Below are positions 10,718 to 19,913 of a DNA stretch of 64,000 nucleotides, in pieces. Each line of letters starts with the position of its first letter. The first letter of the stretch is position 1. The position numbers and the translations under genes were made by a program. The DNA is from Aureobasidium sp. EXF-3400 (taxonomy: Eukaryota > Ascomycota > Dothideomycetes > Dothideales > Saccotheciaceae), in assembly GCA_024195585.1 (NCBI GenBank), contig SWBL01000116.1, forward strand, positions 1-64,000, read 5' to 3'. The notes below the pieces were generated by a model. That model saw nothing but the letters and a program-made list of their open reading frames with translations, searched no databases and was not told the DNA's origin.

Positions 10718-11393
10718 GAAGCATGGTTAGAAACGAAAGGCGGCAACAACAGCTATGGCATCATGCTCGCAATATTTTGCCAACATGTTGCTGCTTTTTT
10801 GATGTTCGCTCTCGCCACTCGCTTGCCAAAGTTCAGGTCCACCTTGCGACGCGGATCTCAAAACTCGTCCCTCTGAACGTTCGCAACTACCAAAGGTAAG
10901 GCATACAAGCTAGGTCTCTCCTGTTCTTTCCATCGGCTACACAAGACTGTTCCTTGCACCCTCGTTTCTCATCTCCTTCCAGCCCCTTATGCCGCCCACA
11001 TTCTGGTGGTCCATCTGGCATCGCATCTGGGAGCTTGGACCACTATCCCCATCAAACGCCTGACTAACCCGCAATTTTTTGATAATATTCAAGTAATAGA
11101 AACTGCTTGTTTCGGTGCTTTTGAGTCCAGAGCACGAGACTTTTTACAAACACGTCTACCATGTGTTCCGAGATCGCTGTTGAACGTCTCGCTCATTCGG
11201 ACTCATACTTCTACTGACCTAGTTTTTATACTTTCGTCATCCGCCTTCTAACCATCTTTCCTGTTTCCTTACTTTTCTCGCCTTCTATCAACTTCGCTAC
11301 CTCAGAGCGACATCCAGGACCTTCAGACACATCGTCCTGACACGACCAACCTACATCGCAACTACCACAGTTAAACCCTCAGTTATTGCCAGG
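10718..11393. other. 5' flank and leader of the amino-acid transporter
   Basis: About 675 bp, pyrimidine-rich towards the start codon, as is common in filamentous-fungal promoters and 5' UTRs. No coding frame supported. Confidence 0.45.
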
Positions 11394-12833
11394 ATGGCAT
11401 TGGAAGAGAAAAGAGGTGGTTACACCGCTGGCAGCGTCAGCTCATCATCAAATACAGACCTGGAACAGGCGCCGCCGCCGAGACTTCCTGATGAGAAGGA
11501 TGCAATTCCCGAGGGAGACGAGACCATGACTTTGGACAGCAAGAGAGAGGGTTTGATGGTAAATCCATTCGAGAACGATGCCAATGGCGAGACCGAGTAC
11601 AGGACGTTAACATGGCTCAATGCCGGTTTCCTCCTTATTGCTGAGACCATCTCGTTGGGTATTCTCTCTCTTCCGGCTGTCGTTGCCAGCATGGGCTTCG
11701 TCCCTGGTTGCATCCTCATTGTCTTCTTCGGTATCCTCACAACATACACCGGATATGTCACCTACCAAGTCAAGATCGCCTTCCCTGGAATCCACAACTT
11801 TGCCGACGCTGGCCTCTTCTTCTTCGGAAGATGGTTCAAGGAGGTCTCTGAAGCCGCTCAGATCATCCTCCTGGTCTTCATCATGTCCGCTCACATCTTG
11901 ACGTTCTCCATCATGTTGAACGTCCTTACCAACCACGGAACTTGCACCATTGTTTTCACTGTCATTGGCATGGTTGTGTCCATGATCCTCTGCATCCCCA
12001 GAACCATGAAGAACGTCGCCCTCATGTCCGTTGCTTCTTGCTTGTCCATCGCGACTGCCATCTTCATTGCTATGATTGGCATCGGAGTCGATCCTCCTGC
12101 TGGCGCCCACGCTTACGCCGTCACTCCTTCGAGCATGACCTCTTTCCGCACTGGTGTTGTAGCTGTCGCCAACATCCTTGTTTCCTTCTGTTCCAACATC
12201 GCCTACTTCGGTTTCATTTCTGAGATGAAGAACCCCAGAGATTTCCCCAAGGCCTTGGGCATGCTGCAGACTTGCACTTGTTCTCTTTACATCGTCGTCG
12301 CTGTCGTCATCTACCGCTTCGCTGGTACCGATGTCAAGTCACCCGCCATTGGCTCTGCTAGCCCCATCGTTCGCAAGGTCGCCTACGGCATTGCCATCCC
12401 CACCATCGTCGTTGCCGGTGTCATTTACGCTCACGTAGCCACTAAGAATGTTTACGTTCGCATCTGGCGCAAGACCAATGTCATGAACGAGAAGAGCTTC
12501 CGCTCGCTCGGCAGCTGGTACGGACTCACCGTCTTGCTTTGGGTCGTCGCTTGGATCATTGCAAACGCCATCCCCGTTTTCAGTCAGCTTCTCGGTCTCC
12601 TTGGCTCTCTTTTCTGCACTTGGTTCTCTATGATCTTGCCCGCCGCTTGGTGGCTCTTGATGAACAAGAGACAGCTTACCGCAAATTGGAAGAAGATCTC
12701 CCTTACCATTGTCAACATCGCTATCATCCTTATCGGTCTTGCACTTTGCGGTTTGGGTGTCTGGGGCAGTGTTGTTGACATCTCAAACAACTCTGGCAGT
12801 GCTAGCGCTTTCTCCTGTGAGGACAACTCATAG
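11394..12833 (+). CDS. AAAP-family amino-acid transporter
   Basis: Intronless, 479 residues. It belongs to the amino acid/auxin permease family (Pfam Aa_trans), closest in style to fungal neutral amino-acid permeases such as Neurospora mtr. Residues 1-70 are a hydrophilic cytosolic leader; about eleven hydrophobic helices follow. Landmarks are LTWLNAGFLLIAETISLGIL at the first helix (unwound helix with SLGILSLP), VTYQVKIAFPGIHNFADAG, the IAYFGFISEMKNPRDFPKAL segment in the middle, and GLLGSLFCTWFSMILPAAWW near the end. Function: proton-coupled uptake of neutral amino acids at the plasma membrane (family knowledge; exact substrate unknown). The start at 11394 has a good context and is preceded by a pyrimidine-rich leader. 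Convergent with the Tcp11 gene downstream. Confidence 0.93.
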   Translation: MALEEKRGGYTAGSVSSSSNTDLEQAPPPRLPDEKDAIPEGDETMTLDSKREGLMVNPFENDANGETEYRTLTWLNAGFLLIAETISLGILSLPAVVASMGFVPGCILIVFFGILTTYTGYVTYQVKIAFPGIHNFADAGLFFFGRWFKEVSEAAQIILLVFIMSAHILTFSIMLNVLTNHGTCTIVFTVIGMVVSMILCIPRTMKNVALMSVASCLSIATAIFIAMIGIGVDPPAGAHAYAVTPSSMTSFRTGVVAVANILVSFCSNIAYFGFISEMKNPRDFPKALGMLQTCTCSLYIVVAVVIYRFAGTDVKSPAIGSASPIVRKVAYGIAIPTIVVAGVIYAHVATKNVYVRIWRKTNVMNEKSFRSLGSWYGLTVLLWVVAWIIANAIPVFSQLLGLLGSLFCTWFSMILPAAWWLLMNKRQLTANWKKISLTIVNIAIILIGLALCGLGVWGSVVDISNNSGSASAFSCEDNS

Positions 12834-13250
12834 ATGTTCCTGTGCATCATGATTTCCTATTGTTTTGCATTTTATGAGCATTTTCTGCATGGCGTTTTTT
12901 GGGAAGATTTCTTTGCATCATAGAGTCACGGCCTATGTGTTACGATCCAGCATGAGGACAGAAAAGTTTCGTTGTGTTTGGGGGAAAAAGCATGATACGA
13001 ATCTTAGATGAGATAGAATGAAAATCACCAGCTCTACCTGAGTAAACTCCACTTTACATCACCTCTTTCTCCAACTCCCTTGTAAGACTGTCTTGCTATA
13101 GTCGCACACTTAGTCCACACTGCAATTCTGATTCTGCAAGTTTGTTTCTCGTTCATCTCATAATCTTTCTTGCTTTTGTGTTTCCGTAGCTGATCTCTTC
13201 GCCAAATGTTATATCTGTATCGAATCTTTCTCCAAACTTCTTTCGAGAGT
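12834..13250. other. 3' flank of the transporter gene
   Basis: About 415 bp between the transporter stop and the periodic array. No gene seen. Confidence 0.45.
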
Positions 13251-13634
13251 GCATCGCTCCTTTTCTATGCGTCTTCAGGTGCATCGTTCCTTCCCAACGA
13301 GGTTCTTAAGTGCATCGTTCCTTGTCTTGCTCGACTGTATCGCACTTTCCATATCTGTTCCGAGTTCATCGTTCCTTCTATTTTTGACCTGACTGTATCG
13401 TGCCTTCCTCTTACGTACTATATCGTGCCTTCCTCATGTGTACCCCCTGTTTCGCTCCTTCCTGTTTAAATTCATTTGCATCGCTCCTTCCTTATACATA
13501 CTATATCGCTCCTTCCCAATAAATTTTGACTGGTTGCTCCTTCCCATTTTGATTTCAACTCCATCGCTCCTTCCAGTTCTGTTCTCACATTCTCGTTCCT
13601 TATACTTTGGCCACCACGTCATCGTTCCTTCCAT
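13251..13634 (+). repeat. degenerate periodic array, core near ATCGYTCCTTCC
   Basis: About 14 copies of a 12-13 base core (ATCGCTCCTTCC, ATCGTTCCTTCC, ATCGTGCCTTCC and close variants). They start near 13251, 13281, 13311, 13338, 13366, 13396, 13421, 13450, 13479, 13503, 13533, 13561, 13592 and 13621. The steps are 24-31 bp, mean about 28.5. The 12-18 bp between cores show little similarity to each other. A minisatellite would be expected to drift evenly along the unit; here only the core is kept. The array sits between convergent gene ends, so it is not in an obvious promoter. It is not a CRISPR array: the repeat is too short and the organism is a fungus. Confidence 0.8.
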
Positions 13635-13676
13635 TGCAGTATTTTACATGGAGAAGAAGTCATCGTGAAGAATTAA

Positions 13677-13739
13677 GAAGGAGCAACCATGAACAGGGAA
13701 AGCACGACCATCAAGAAGGAAGGAACGAAAGGAGCAACC
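13677..13739 (-). repeat. inverted copies of the array core
   Basis: On the minus strand this stretch reads GGTTGCTCCTTC (13677-13688) and GGTTGCTCCTTTCGTTCCTTCC (13715-13739, two overlapping cores). They match the TTGCTCCTTCC and TCGTTCCTTCC versions of the adjacent plus-strand array. The array is therefore followed by at least three units in opposite orientation. Confidence 0.5.
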
Positions 13740-14196
13740 CTGACCTGCCCATGTGCAACTTCCATCGTACTCCCACTATTAAAAAAAAAGAAGTATCTCT
13801 ACACTATAAAAAGACACAGTACTGTAGTTTCCAGAAGCAAAAGGTGTGTTCACAGAGAACTGATGACCTATTGCCTTTCAATGGGCCTATGAAACTTCAA
13901 AATTGATGAAAGACATACAAGTGATCGATCTGCAGAGAGAAGGAATGAGAACACAGAAAACAAGAAAAATGTGAAAATGTGGTATCAATCTTCGTAAAGG
14001 TCAAAGCATCCCAAAAACGCCAGCGGTAGTATCCATACGCACTCCTGTATCCGACTGAATCCACCCAGAAAGTGATATGTTCATTGACCTCCCGCCCAGG
14101 AAACCATACAACGAAGGCCAAAAAAAAAATGAAAGAAAAAAGAGAAGGGACAGACAAAATGGAAGGACAGTTGATAATAAGGAAAGCAACGATGCT
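13740..14196. other. intergenic, no gene seen
   Basis: About 455 bp with A-rich runs, between the array and the 3' end of the Tcp11 gene. No coding frame supported. Confidence 0.45.
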
Positions 14197-17100
14197 CTAG
14201 GCGTCGCCAGCGCCATTGGCTTCGCTAGCGACCTGCTCGTACCAAACACCATGAGATGCCCAATCAACTTCAGCTACCTTCCTCAAGAGCTCTACCATCT
14301 CGCCGACTTGCGTCACAAATTCAGGCAGTCCGGCACTCGCCAACGCTTCTGATGCACCACTAGCGGCTCTGACCCTCTCACTGGAAGTCTTAGCCACAAC
14401 ACGTGAGAAGACGTGACTTCGCAGTCTGGAGCACAGAACTTTGGCTACAGGGTCTGTGAAGCGTTGAGAGGAGGCTTGTGCGATGATGCGAGAGGTCGCG
14501 GATTGCAATGCAGTCTTGGTGGTTGGTGGCAGGTTGTGTGCGTTTTCGAGCACACCAAGAACGCGAGATGAAAGGCTTGCCAAGGCGTCTTCCGATGTGG
14601 CTTCGGAAGGTGACTCTTTGCTGAGAAGATCCCAGAGGCGAGACGCTTCAGCCTTCCAGGAACTGCGCACATCGCGTTTCAGCATGTTCTTGGCTACTAA
14701 CAGGATAGCCCCGATCGTGGTCACATGCAAAGCTTTTTGCTTGATAGTGCTCAGGCGCTCTACATCGAGAGCAAGGGTTTCAGGCATATCATTGATGTTG
14801 ATCGGACCCTGTCCGAACGTGGTATCAACCAATGCTCGACTGTAAATGTGATGGATTGAAGGCCTATCTGCAGGGTTGCGAACCTGCTCTGGATCCCGGC
14901 GATCGGCCTCAGTCAGCATGTTCACACTCGCATTTCGCCACCAGCGGTTTGTCGAGACCAGTGTTGTTCTCCCTGAAGCAAGGTCTGCTGCAAACATGCG
15001 CGATTCGTATCCAGCTGACTCTCGGATGAGTACAGGTGCCGCGTTCATCAATAAGAAGTTGGAGTAGTCAAGCGAAAGCAAGTCAATGAAGTGCAACAGG
15101 CGGAAAAGCTTCTCAATCATAGCGCCCATGTCCTCGCCATTGTTTGATTCGAGATCTTCGGCCAGGATCTTCACTTGCGCATCACGGAAAGGTGCACATA
15201 GCTTTGGCAGGATATTGGCCATGAAGGAGAAAAAGTTGGCGTAAGAAAAGATGCCTTGCTCGCATTGTCGGTAGATCAGATCAGTGTCCAAAGCTTCGAC
15301 AATAAGATTGTGCATTGAGTTGCCGGGCTTCACGATATGCACCAGCTTGGCCCTGATCTCCTGAGCCATAGCAACTGTCCACGGAGTGCCCATGCCATGC
15401 TCAACTCCAGCTCGCATGCCATCGCAAAGCTCGCGGTTGATGGCATCACGGATATCTGAATGAGCACTGGAGGAGATGCGGAAGTCCTTATCAATGGCAA
15501 GCTCGTGAGTCAGCACGCGGTTGCTAGGAATAGGCGAGAACAAGCGAGCGAGATTCAGGCGAACATCATCCTGTGATTCCACCCCACTTGGAGCTGCGTC
15601 TTGTGATAGGGCCTCGGTAGCGATGGGCGGAGATCCTGAGGACTCTGCTTCGCCATCCTCGACGTCCGCAGCAGCACGAGGACGAACTTCGGCAGGAGAC
15701 CTCCTCTTAACACGCCTTCTTCGACTCTCGCGGATAGACTTTTTGATGAGAAAATCGGCACGGTCAGGCCCAGCTAACTTTCGGATCTTGCTGAGAAGCA
15801 TGACCTGATTGTCACGAATCCCTTGGCGATAATCTTCAGCAACTGCGCCTTGTGTGTCGTCTTTGACAGTCTGCCAGATGGCGTCAAGCTCAACGAAGGA
15901 GGCGACCATAGTCTCGACCAAAGCAGATGAATCTTGGGCTCTCCATGCATCGAATGCACTGATATAAGTTATGTAGAGTTGAGACAGATCTTGAAGCCTA
16001 TCAGTTGGGATGTCAAAGCGGCTTGAACGGGAAATGATAGACAGGGTAGACTCGAATGAGTCGATCAATTCGCGAGCTTTGGCAATGAGATGCTGCTCCT
16101 GAGCACCATTTTTGCTGAAGACGGAAGCTGGATGTACGATAACAAGATAAGCACTGAGAAAGGTCCGTGTAGCTTGAGGCGATGGCGTGTTGTCATTTTC
16201 TTGAAGGGCAAGAAGGCGAAGGACTCGAGTGGTGGCTTGGATAATGGGTGTGCCAGAAAGCAAGGTACCTACATCCTCAAAGGATTGTTCCCGAATACCT
16301 TCCAAACTGAGATGGAAGTCTGCATATGCCTTCACAACCAAGCTTCGTTGTCGCATACGCCATGCTCGTTGTATCCTCAAGACGGCTGTCTCTTCAGACA
16401 ACTTGGGGTTCGTATCATCGTCGGCTTCGGAAACATCGGCCAGCTTCTTTTCCTGTTCGCTAGCTCGCCGTGTCTTGCGAGAGGTCAAGTTGCGCTTGTA
16501 CTCGGCTCTCCGTCTGTCTGCATCGGCCATCCTCTCCTCCATATCCAAGCGAGCCTGTTTCTCTTCCTCGAGTTTCCTGAGCTTGATCTCTTGTGCTTTT
16601 TGTTTTGCTCTCTGGACCTCCTCGGCGCATGCTGCAGCGACTTTTGCGAGATGGTTCTCACGAGCGGCTTGTGCAGCGAGAGCGCGCTCCTCACTAGCAC
16701 TGGCATCTCCTCTGGGAGCAGCTTTGGCCATGGCGGCTCGCAGACGGACCTTTTCGACATGGGCGGCGCGGTCGGCGAGGCGTGCTTTGCGGGCTTCCAT
16801 GATGGATGCTCTGCGTAGGTGTTGTGCGATGTAGTTGCTTTGACATGATGATGAGCGGCGTAGCGAACGGGTCGAGGTGTGGGATTGAATTGAAGAGAGC
16901 GAGTTGCGACGGGACGAAGCGGCTGAGGATTTGTATTGACGAGACTTGGGATCGCGGTAGAAACGAGCGGCGATACGAGCGGGTGGAGCGTAGACTTGGC
17001 CAGCATCATCCGACATGATGACCATCGAGGTGGTTTCGAAATCGTCTTCTTCGTCGATGGTGTTCTGGTCGGCAAAATCAGGCAGGTCGCTGGTGATTTG

Positions 17101-17214
17101 GTCATCGTCGGACATGTGCTCTACGGCGAGGTCGGCTGAGTCGAGCGACATATTGTCTACCAGGCTCATTCTCAAGTCGTGTGCGGATAGTCGTAGTGGG
17201 GGGCCTAGTCGCAT
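14197..17214 (-). CDS. Tcp11/Sok1-domain protein
   Basis: Intronless, 1005 residues from the ATG at 17214 (a second Met follows at residue 16). Residues 1-120 are acidic then Ser/Arg-rich. About 130-260 is a long Ala/Glu/Lys/Arg coiled coil. About 277-292 is an IQ-like motif (VLRIQRAWRMRQR), suggesting calmodulin binding. The C-terminal half, about 560-990, is the T-complex 11 domain: VLTHELAIDKDFRI, NSMHNLIVEALDTDLI, the acidic EDLESNNGEDM loop and SLDYSNFLLMNAAPVLI. Yeast Sok1 shares this domain and was found as a high-copy suppressor of loss of cAMP-dependent kinase; mammalian Tcp11 acts in sperm signalling. A regulatory role near cAMP/PKA signalling is inferred from those relatives; no catalytic residues are visible. 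Confidence 0.88.
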   Translation of the reverse strand: MRLGPPLRLSAHDLRMSLVDNMSLDSADLAVEHMSDDDQITSDLPDFADQNTIDEEDDFETTSMVIMSDDAGQVYAPPARIAARFYRDPKSRQYKSSAASSRRNSLSSIQSHTSTRSLRRSSSCQSNYIAQHLRRASIMEARKARLADRAAHVEKVRLRAAMAKAAPRGDASASEERALAAQAARENHLAKVAAACAEEVQRAKQKAQEIKLRKLEEEKQARLDMEERMADADRRRAEYKRNLTSRKTRRASEQEKKLADVSEADDDTNPKLSEETAVLRIQRAWRMRQRSLVVKAYADFHLSLEGIREQSFEDVGTLLSGTPIIQATTRVLRLLALQENDNTPSPQATRTFLSAYLVIVHPASVFSKNGAQEQHLIAKARELIDSFESTLSIISRSSRFDIPTDRLQDLSQLYITYISAFDAWRAQDSSALVETMVASFVELDAIWQTVKDDTQGAVAEDYRQGIRDNQVMLLSKIRKLAGPDRADFLIKKSIRESRRRRVKRRSPAEVRPRAAADVEDGEAESSGSPPIATEALSQDAAPSGVESQDDVRLNLARLFSPIPSNRVLTHELAIDKDFRISSSAHSDIRDAINRELCDGMRAGVEHGMGTPWTVAMAQEIRAKLVHIVKPGNSMHNLIVEALDTDLIYRQCEQGIFSYANFFSFMANILPKLCAPFRDAQVKILAEDLESNNGEDMGAMIEKLFRLLHFIDLLSLDYSNFLLMNAAPVLIRESAGYESRMFAADLASGRTTLVSTNRWWRNASVNMLTEADRRDPEQVRNPADRPSIHHIYSRALVDTTFGQGPININDMPETLALDVERLSTIKQKALHVTTIGAILLVAKNMLKRDVRSSWKAEASRLWDLLSKESPSEATSEDALASLSSRVLGVLENAHNLPPTTKTALQSATSRIIAQASSQRFTDPVAKVLCSRLRSHVFSRVVAKTSSERVRAASGASEALASAGLPEFVTQVGEMVELLRKVAEVDWASHGVWYEQVASEANGAGDA

Positions 17215-18251
17215 GCGGCGAAGACAAAGGGTTCGGGTGCTGCTGTAGTCTCGAAGTGATCGCAGACCTTATCGAAGCACGAAATCGTGCCTCTTGAACG
17301 TCGAGTAGACGGAGAGCGAGGTAGTGAGCGGACTCGCTCGGGTCTGGCAGCGATTAGATGGCGATTAGGGACCCCTCAGGCGGCCGCTAACTCTTCCCAA
17401 AACGACCTCCAACCCAAGATGACGTTTTTCAAAACGCTGGGCCTCAGCATGTGATCAATCAATAAACCTCCTCCTTGGACTTGTGATAGCAATGCATGCA
17501 ACAACGATGGTAAACATGTTTCAGGAGAGCAGTCATGCACGTTTGGGCAATTGCATCTTTCCCACCATTCCACTTTGCCTTCTTGCTTTCGGATGCGTAA
17601 TCACTTGCCGTCTTTGTTCCAACACTTTCTCTCCACTTCTTGAGCCAATCTCGCACCTCCTTTTGGAACCACTTTACATATCGCATCCACTGCAACACTT
17701 TGTCTTCACCGAAAATGCAAGGCACTTGTAGTATTTGTGTAAATTCTTGTTAGCAAAAGCTATGAAAAGGCTTCTAAACCGCCTCCAAGAATGACTGCGC
17801 TTGTCCCTATATCCGAGATTCTCAAAGATTACTAGGGTATAGCCGTCGGTTTGTCACAGGAGTGACTGACATAAGAAAGAAAAAAGATCAACCAGAATAC
17901 AGCCATGATAATATAGCTGTTCAAGCCACGGCAAGAGGCTGGCCTAGCATCAACAACTCCAAGAATCGCCTACATCCTCTACCCTTCCTCTAAATCCACC
18001 TTGTAGGCTTCCCCCTAAACTTCCGATTCTTTTTGCGCCTTGCTAAAAACTTTTTGCTTGCTGTGAAATGTTGCACACTGGGTGACAAATGAAAATCGTC
18101 GTGCCTTCTTGAAAGAAGAAATGGCATGGCGCCAGAAGAACGCGATGAAAAGCAGCACAAATGGCGTCGTGTTGCGTCGTAAGGTCATGACAAAAACGTA
18201 TGATGAATATGTTACATGTGAGTTGGCCGTGTGACGTTGTTGTTGTTGTTA
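17215..18251. other. intergenic, no gene seen
   Basis: About 1 kb: promoter of the Tcp11 gene (right of its start) and 3' flank of the next minus-strand gene. Contains a short GTT repeat near 18238. No gene supported. Confidence 0.5.
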
Positions 18252-19913
18252 TCACAGACCAAGGCCGGTCGAGGTGCGGCCGAGTGTGTTACCCGGTGTT
18301 CGCACATTGTTGAAGAATTTAAGGAAAGCCGATTTCTTCGAAGACGACTTTTGTTTGATCTTTGCGTACTTGACCATGGGCCCAACGATATCGGACCCAT
18401 CAAGTTTGGGGAACTTCAAAGGATCATCCAGAGCGGGCAGATCGGTGAGAGGAGCTGGTTCTGCCAGAGGCTGGAACACAGGTGTCTCACCATTCGCAGC
18501 TGTTTTGGCGACAACCAATTCATGGTTTCTCTTCCATTCCGCATCAATCTCTGCCCACTTCTTTTCTGTGTACTTGTACACTTGCGAGGTTGGACCGTAG
18601 TGTTCACTGGTACGCGCTGCTTGATGCATAAATTGTCTCCGAGCCGACTCCCAGTCCTCAAGAAGCTTTCTGCATGCGTGGATGTTGTAAGTGCCTGGCA
18701 GATAGGGTTCCGGAAAAACGCTAAAGTTGGCATGTCCAAGCTTGTTTGCCCACTTGTCTTGAGGACTGACAATGTGCATTGACGAGATGTCGGGTGAGGA
18801 CATGACTTGGCTAGCTTGCATGACGCCGAGAGAGGTGGTGGAAGTATGCGCCGAAAGGGCAGGTGACACCATCGACATCTCGGGCAGAACTGGACTGGAC
18901 AGTGATGGGCCAATCATTGACAGACGGCTTATTTGAGCGTTGTCGACAACGGTGGGGGACTGTAGTGGGGATTGGATCACATCCTCAGCAACTTGTTCTG
19001 GATCCTGAATCGTCTTGGGAAGAAGAGGGGTGGATGCCAGGGCCTTGCGGTCAATTGGCTCATCTGCGTGAGGGATCTTGATATCGAGAGGATTAGAAGG
19101 TTCGACGGCGACGTTAGCCGGGCTGGGTGTCGGCGTTGACTCAGCCTCAACATCGACTGGAGTCAGAACAGGCTTTGCTACAGAAGACATGCGGAAAGAT
19201 GGGGCACGTGACGGCACACGGGAGACAGGAGCGCTCTTAGTGCTGAGTCGATGAACAGCCACGGTCGGAGGTGAGGTGGGTGTTCTGTCACGGCGTTTCG
19301 AGAAAGACGACAAACGGCTACCCACACGAGAAGCCAACCCAGTAACGGTAGACTCGCCAGAATTTGCCCTTGACCTAGACTTGGGCACATTGAGAGGGAA
19401 TTCGTTGTCGCTGTTGAAGTCACTAGGTCCATCCGCGAGAGAGTAGTCAAGACTGGGCCGTTCCAGAGCAGATGCAGATTGACAGAGACGGGGATCCATT
19501 TCGGCGTCGCTCAGATGATACATATCATGGTTAGAATGGGGTTTCTCGAGGGCACATTGGCAATTGAAGTCGAAGGCACTGTCACAGAGATCGAAATCAT
19601 CCTCTCTCTCGTGAGGGTCTTCGACAAGATCATGGAGAGTTGTCCTTGAGACGCGGTTATTGAGTGACTCGATACTGGGTTCGTACTTTGGAGGAGTTGA
19701 GGCCACGGATGACGAGCTGGAGCTTGGATGGCGCGTGTGTTCATGAAACGAGAAGGTTTGTGTCAGAGGTGAGTAGTTGTCGGATGTGCCTGATGAGTTG
19801 CGAGAATGCATTGAGTAGGGCGAGTCGGCCATTTCGCCGATCGTTGCGGCTGTAGGCGTTTGCGCGACGATCAATTTTGGCAGCATAGATGGTCGCATGT
19901 TTGCGCGTTGCAT
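18252..19913 (-). CDS. serine-rich protein, unknown function
   Basis: Intronless, 553 residues from the first in-frame ATG at 19913 (another Met lies five codons on). The first 400 residues are low-complexity: Ser/Pro/Thr-rich with many SP and TP sites, an acidic Cys-containing patch (EREDDFDLCDSAFDFNCQC, near residue 105) and a basic stretch SSFSKRRDR. Only the C-terminal 150 residues look folded: a helical, Trp-rich block (LLEDWESARRQFMHQAARTS, then YKYTEKKWAEIDAEW) and a Lys-rich end (KYAKIKQKSSSKKSAFLKFF). The many SP/TP sites suggest phosphorylation control. I recognise no named domain. Codon bias and the uninterrupted 554-codon frame support a real gene. Confidence 0.8.
   Translation of the reverse strand: MQRANMRPSMLPKLIVAQTPTAATIGEMADSPYSMHSRNSSGTSDNYSPLTQTFSFHEHTRHPSSSSSSVASTPPKYEPSIESLNNRVSRTTLHDLVEDPHEREDDFDLCDSAFDFNCQCALEKPHSNHDMYHLSDAEMDPRLCQSASALERPSLDYSLADGPSDFNSDNEFPLNVPKSRSRANSGESTVTGLASRVGSRLSSFSKRRDRTPTSPPTVAVHRLSTKSAPVSRVPSRAPSFRMSSVAKPVLTPVDVEAESTPTPSPANVAVEPSNPLDIKIPHADEPIDRKALASTPLLPKTIQDPEQVAEDVIQSPLQSPTVVDNAQISRLSMIGPSLSSPVLPEMSMVSPALSAHTSTTSLGVMQASQVMSSPDISSMHIVSPQDKWANKLGHANFSVFPEPYLPGTYNIHACRKLLEDWESARRQFMHQAARTSEHYGPTSQVYKYTEKKWAEIDAEWKRNHELVVAKTAANGETPVFQPLAEPAPLTDLPALDDPLKFPKLDGSDIVGPMVKYAKIKQKSSSKKSAFLKFFNNVRTPGNTLGRTSTGLGL

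Noticed and set aside
11607..12110. 167-codon minus-strand frame in the amino-acid transporter gene
   Set aside because: Highly acidic, His/Glu-rich antisense translation typical of shadows under membrane-protein genes.
13251..13634. CRISPR array
   Set aside because: Cores are only 12-13 bases and variable, spacing is too short, and the genome is clearly fungal.
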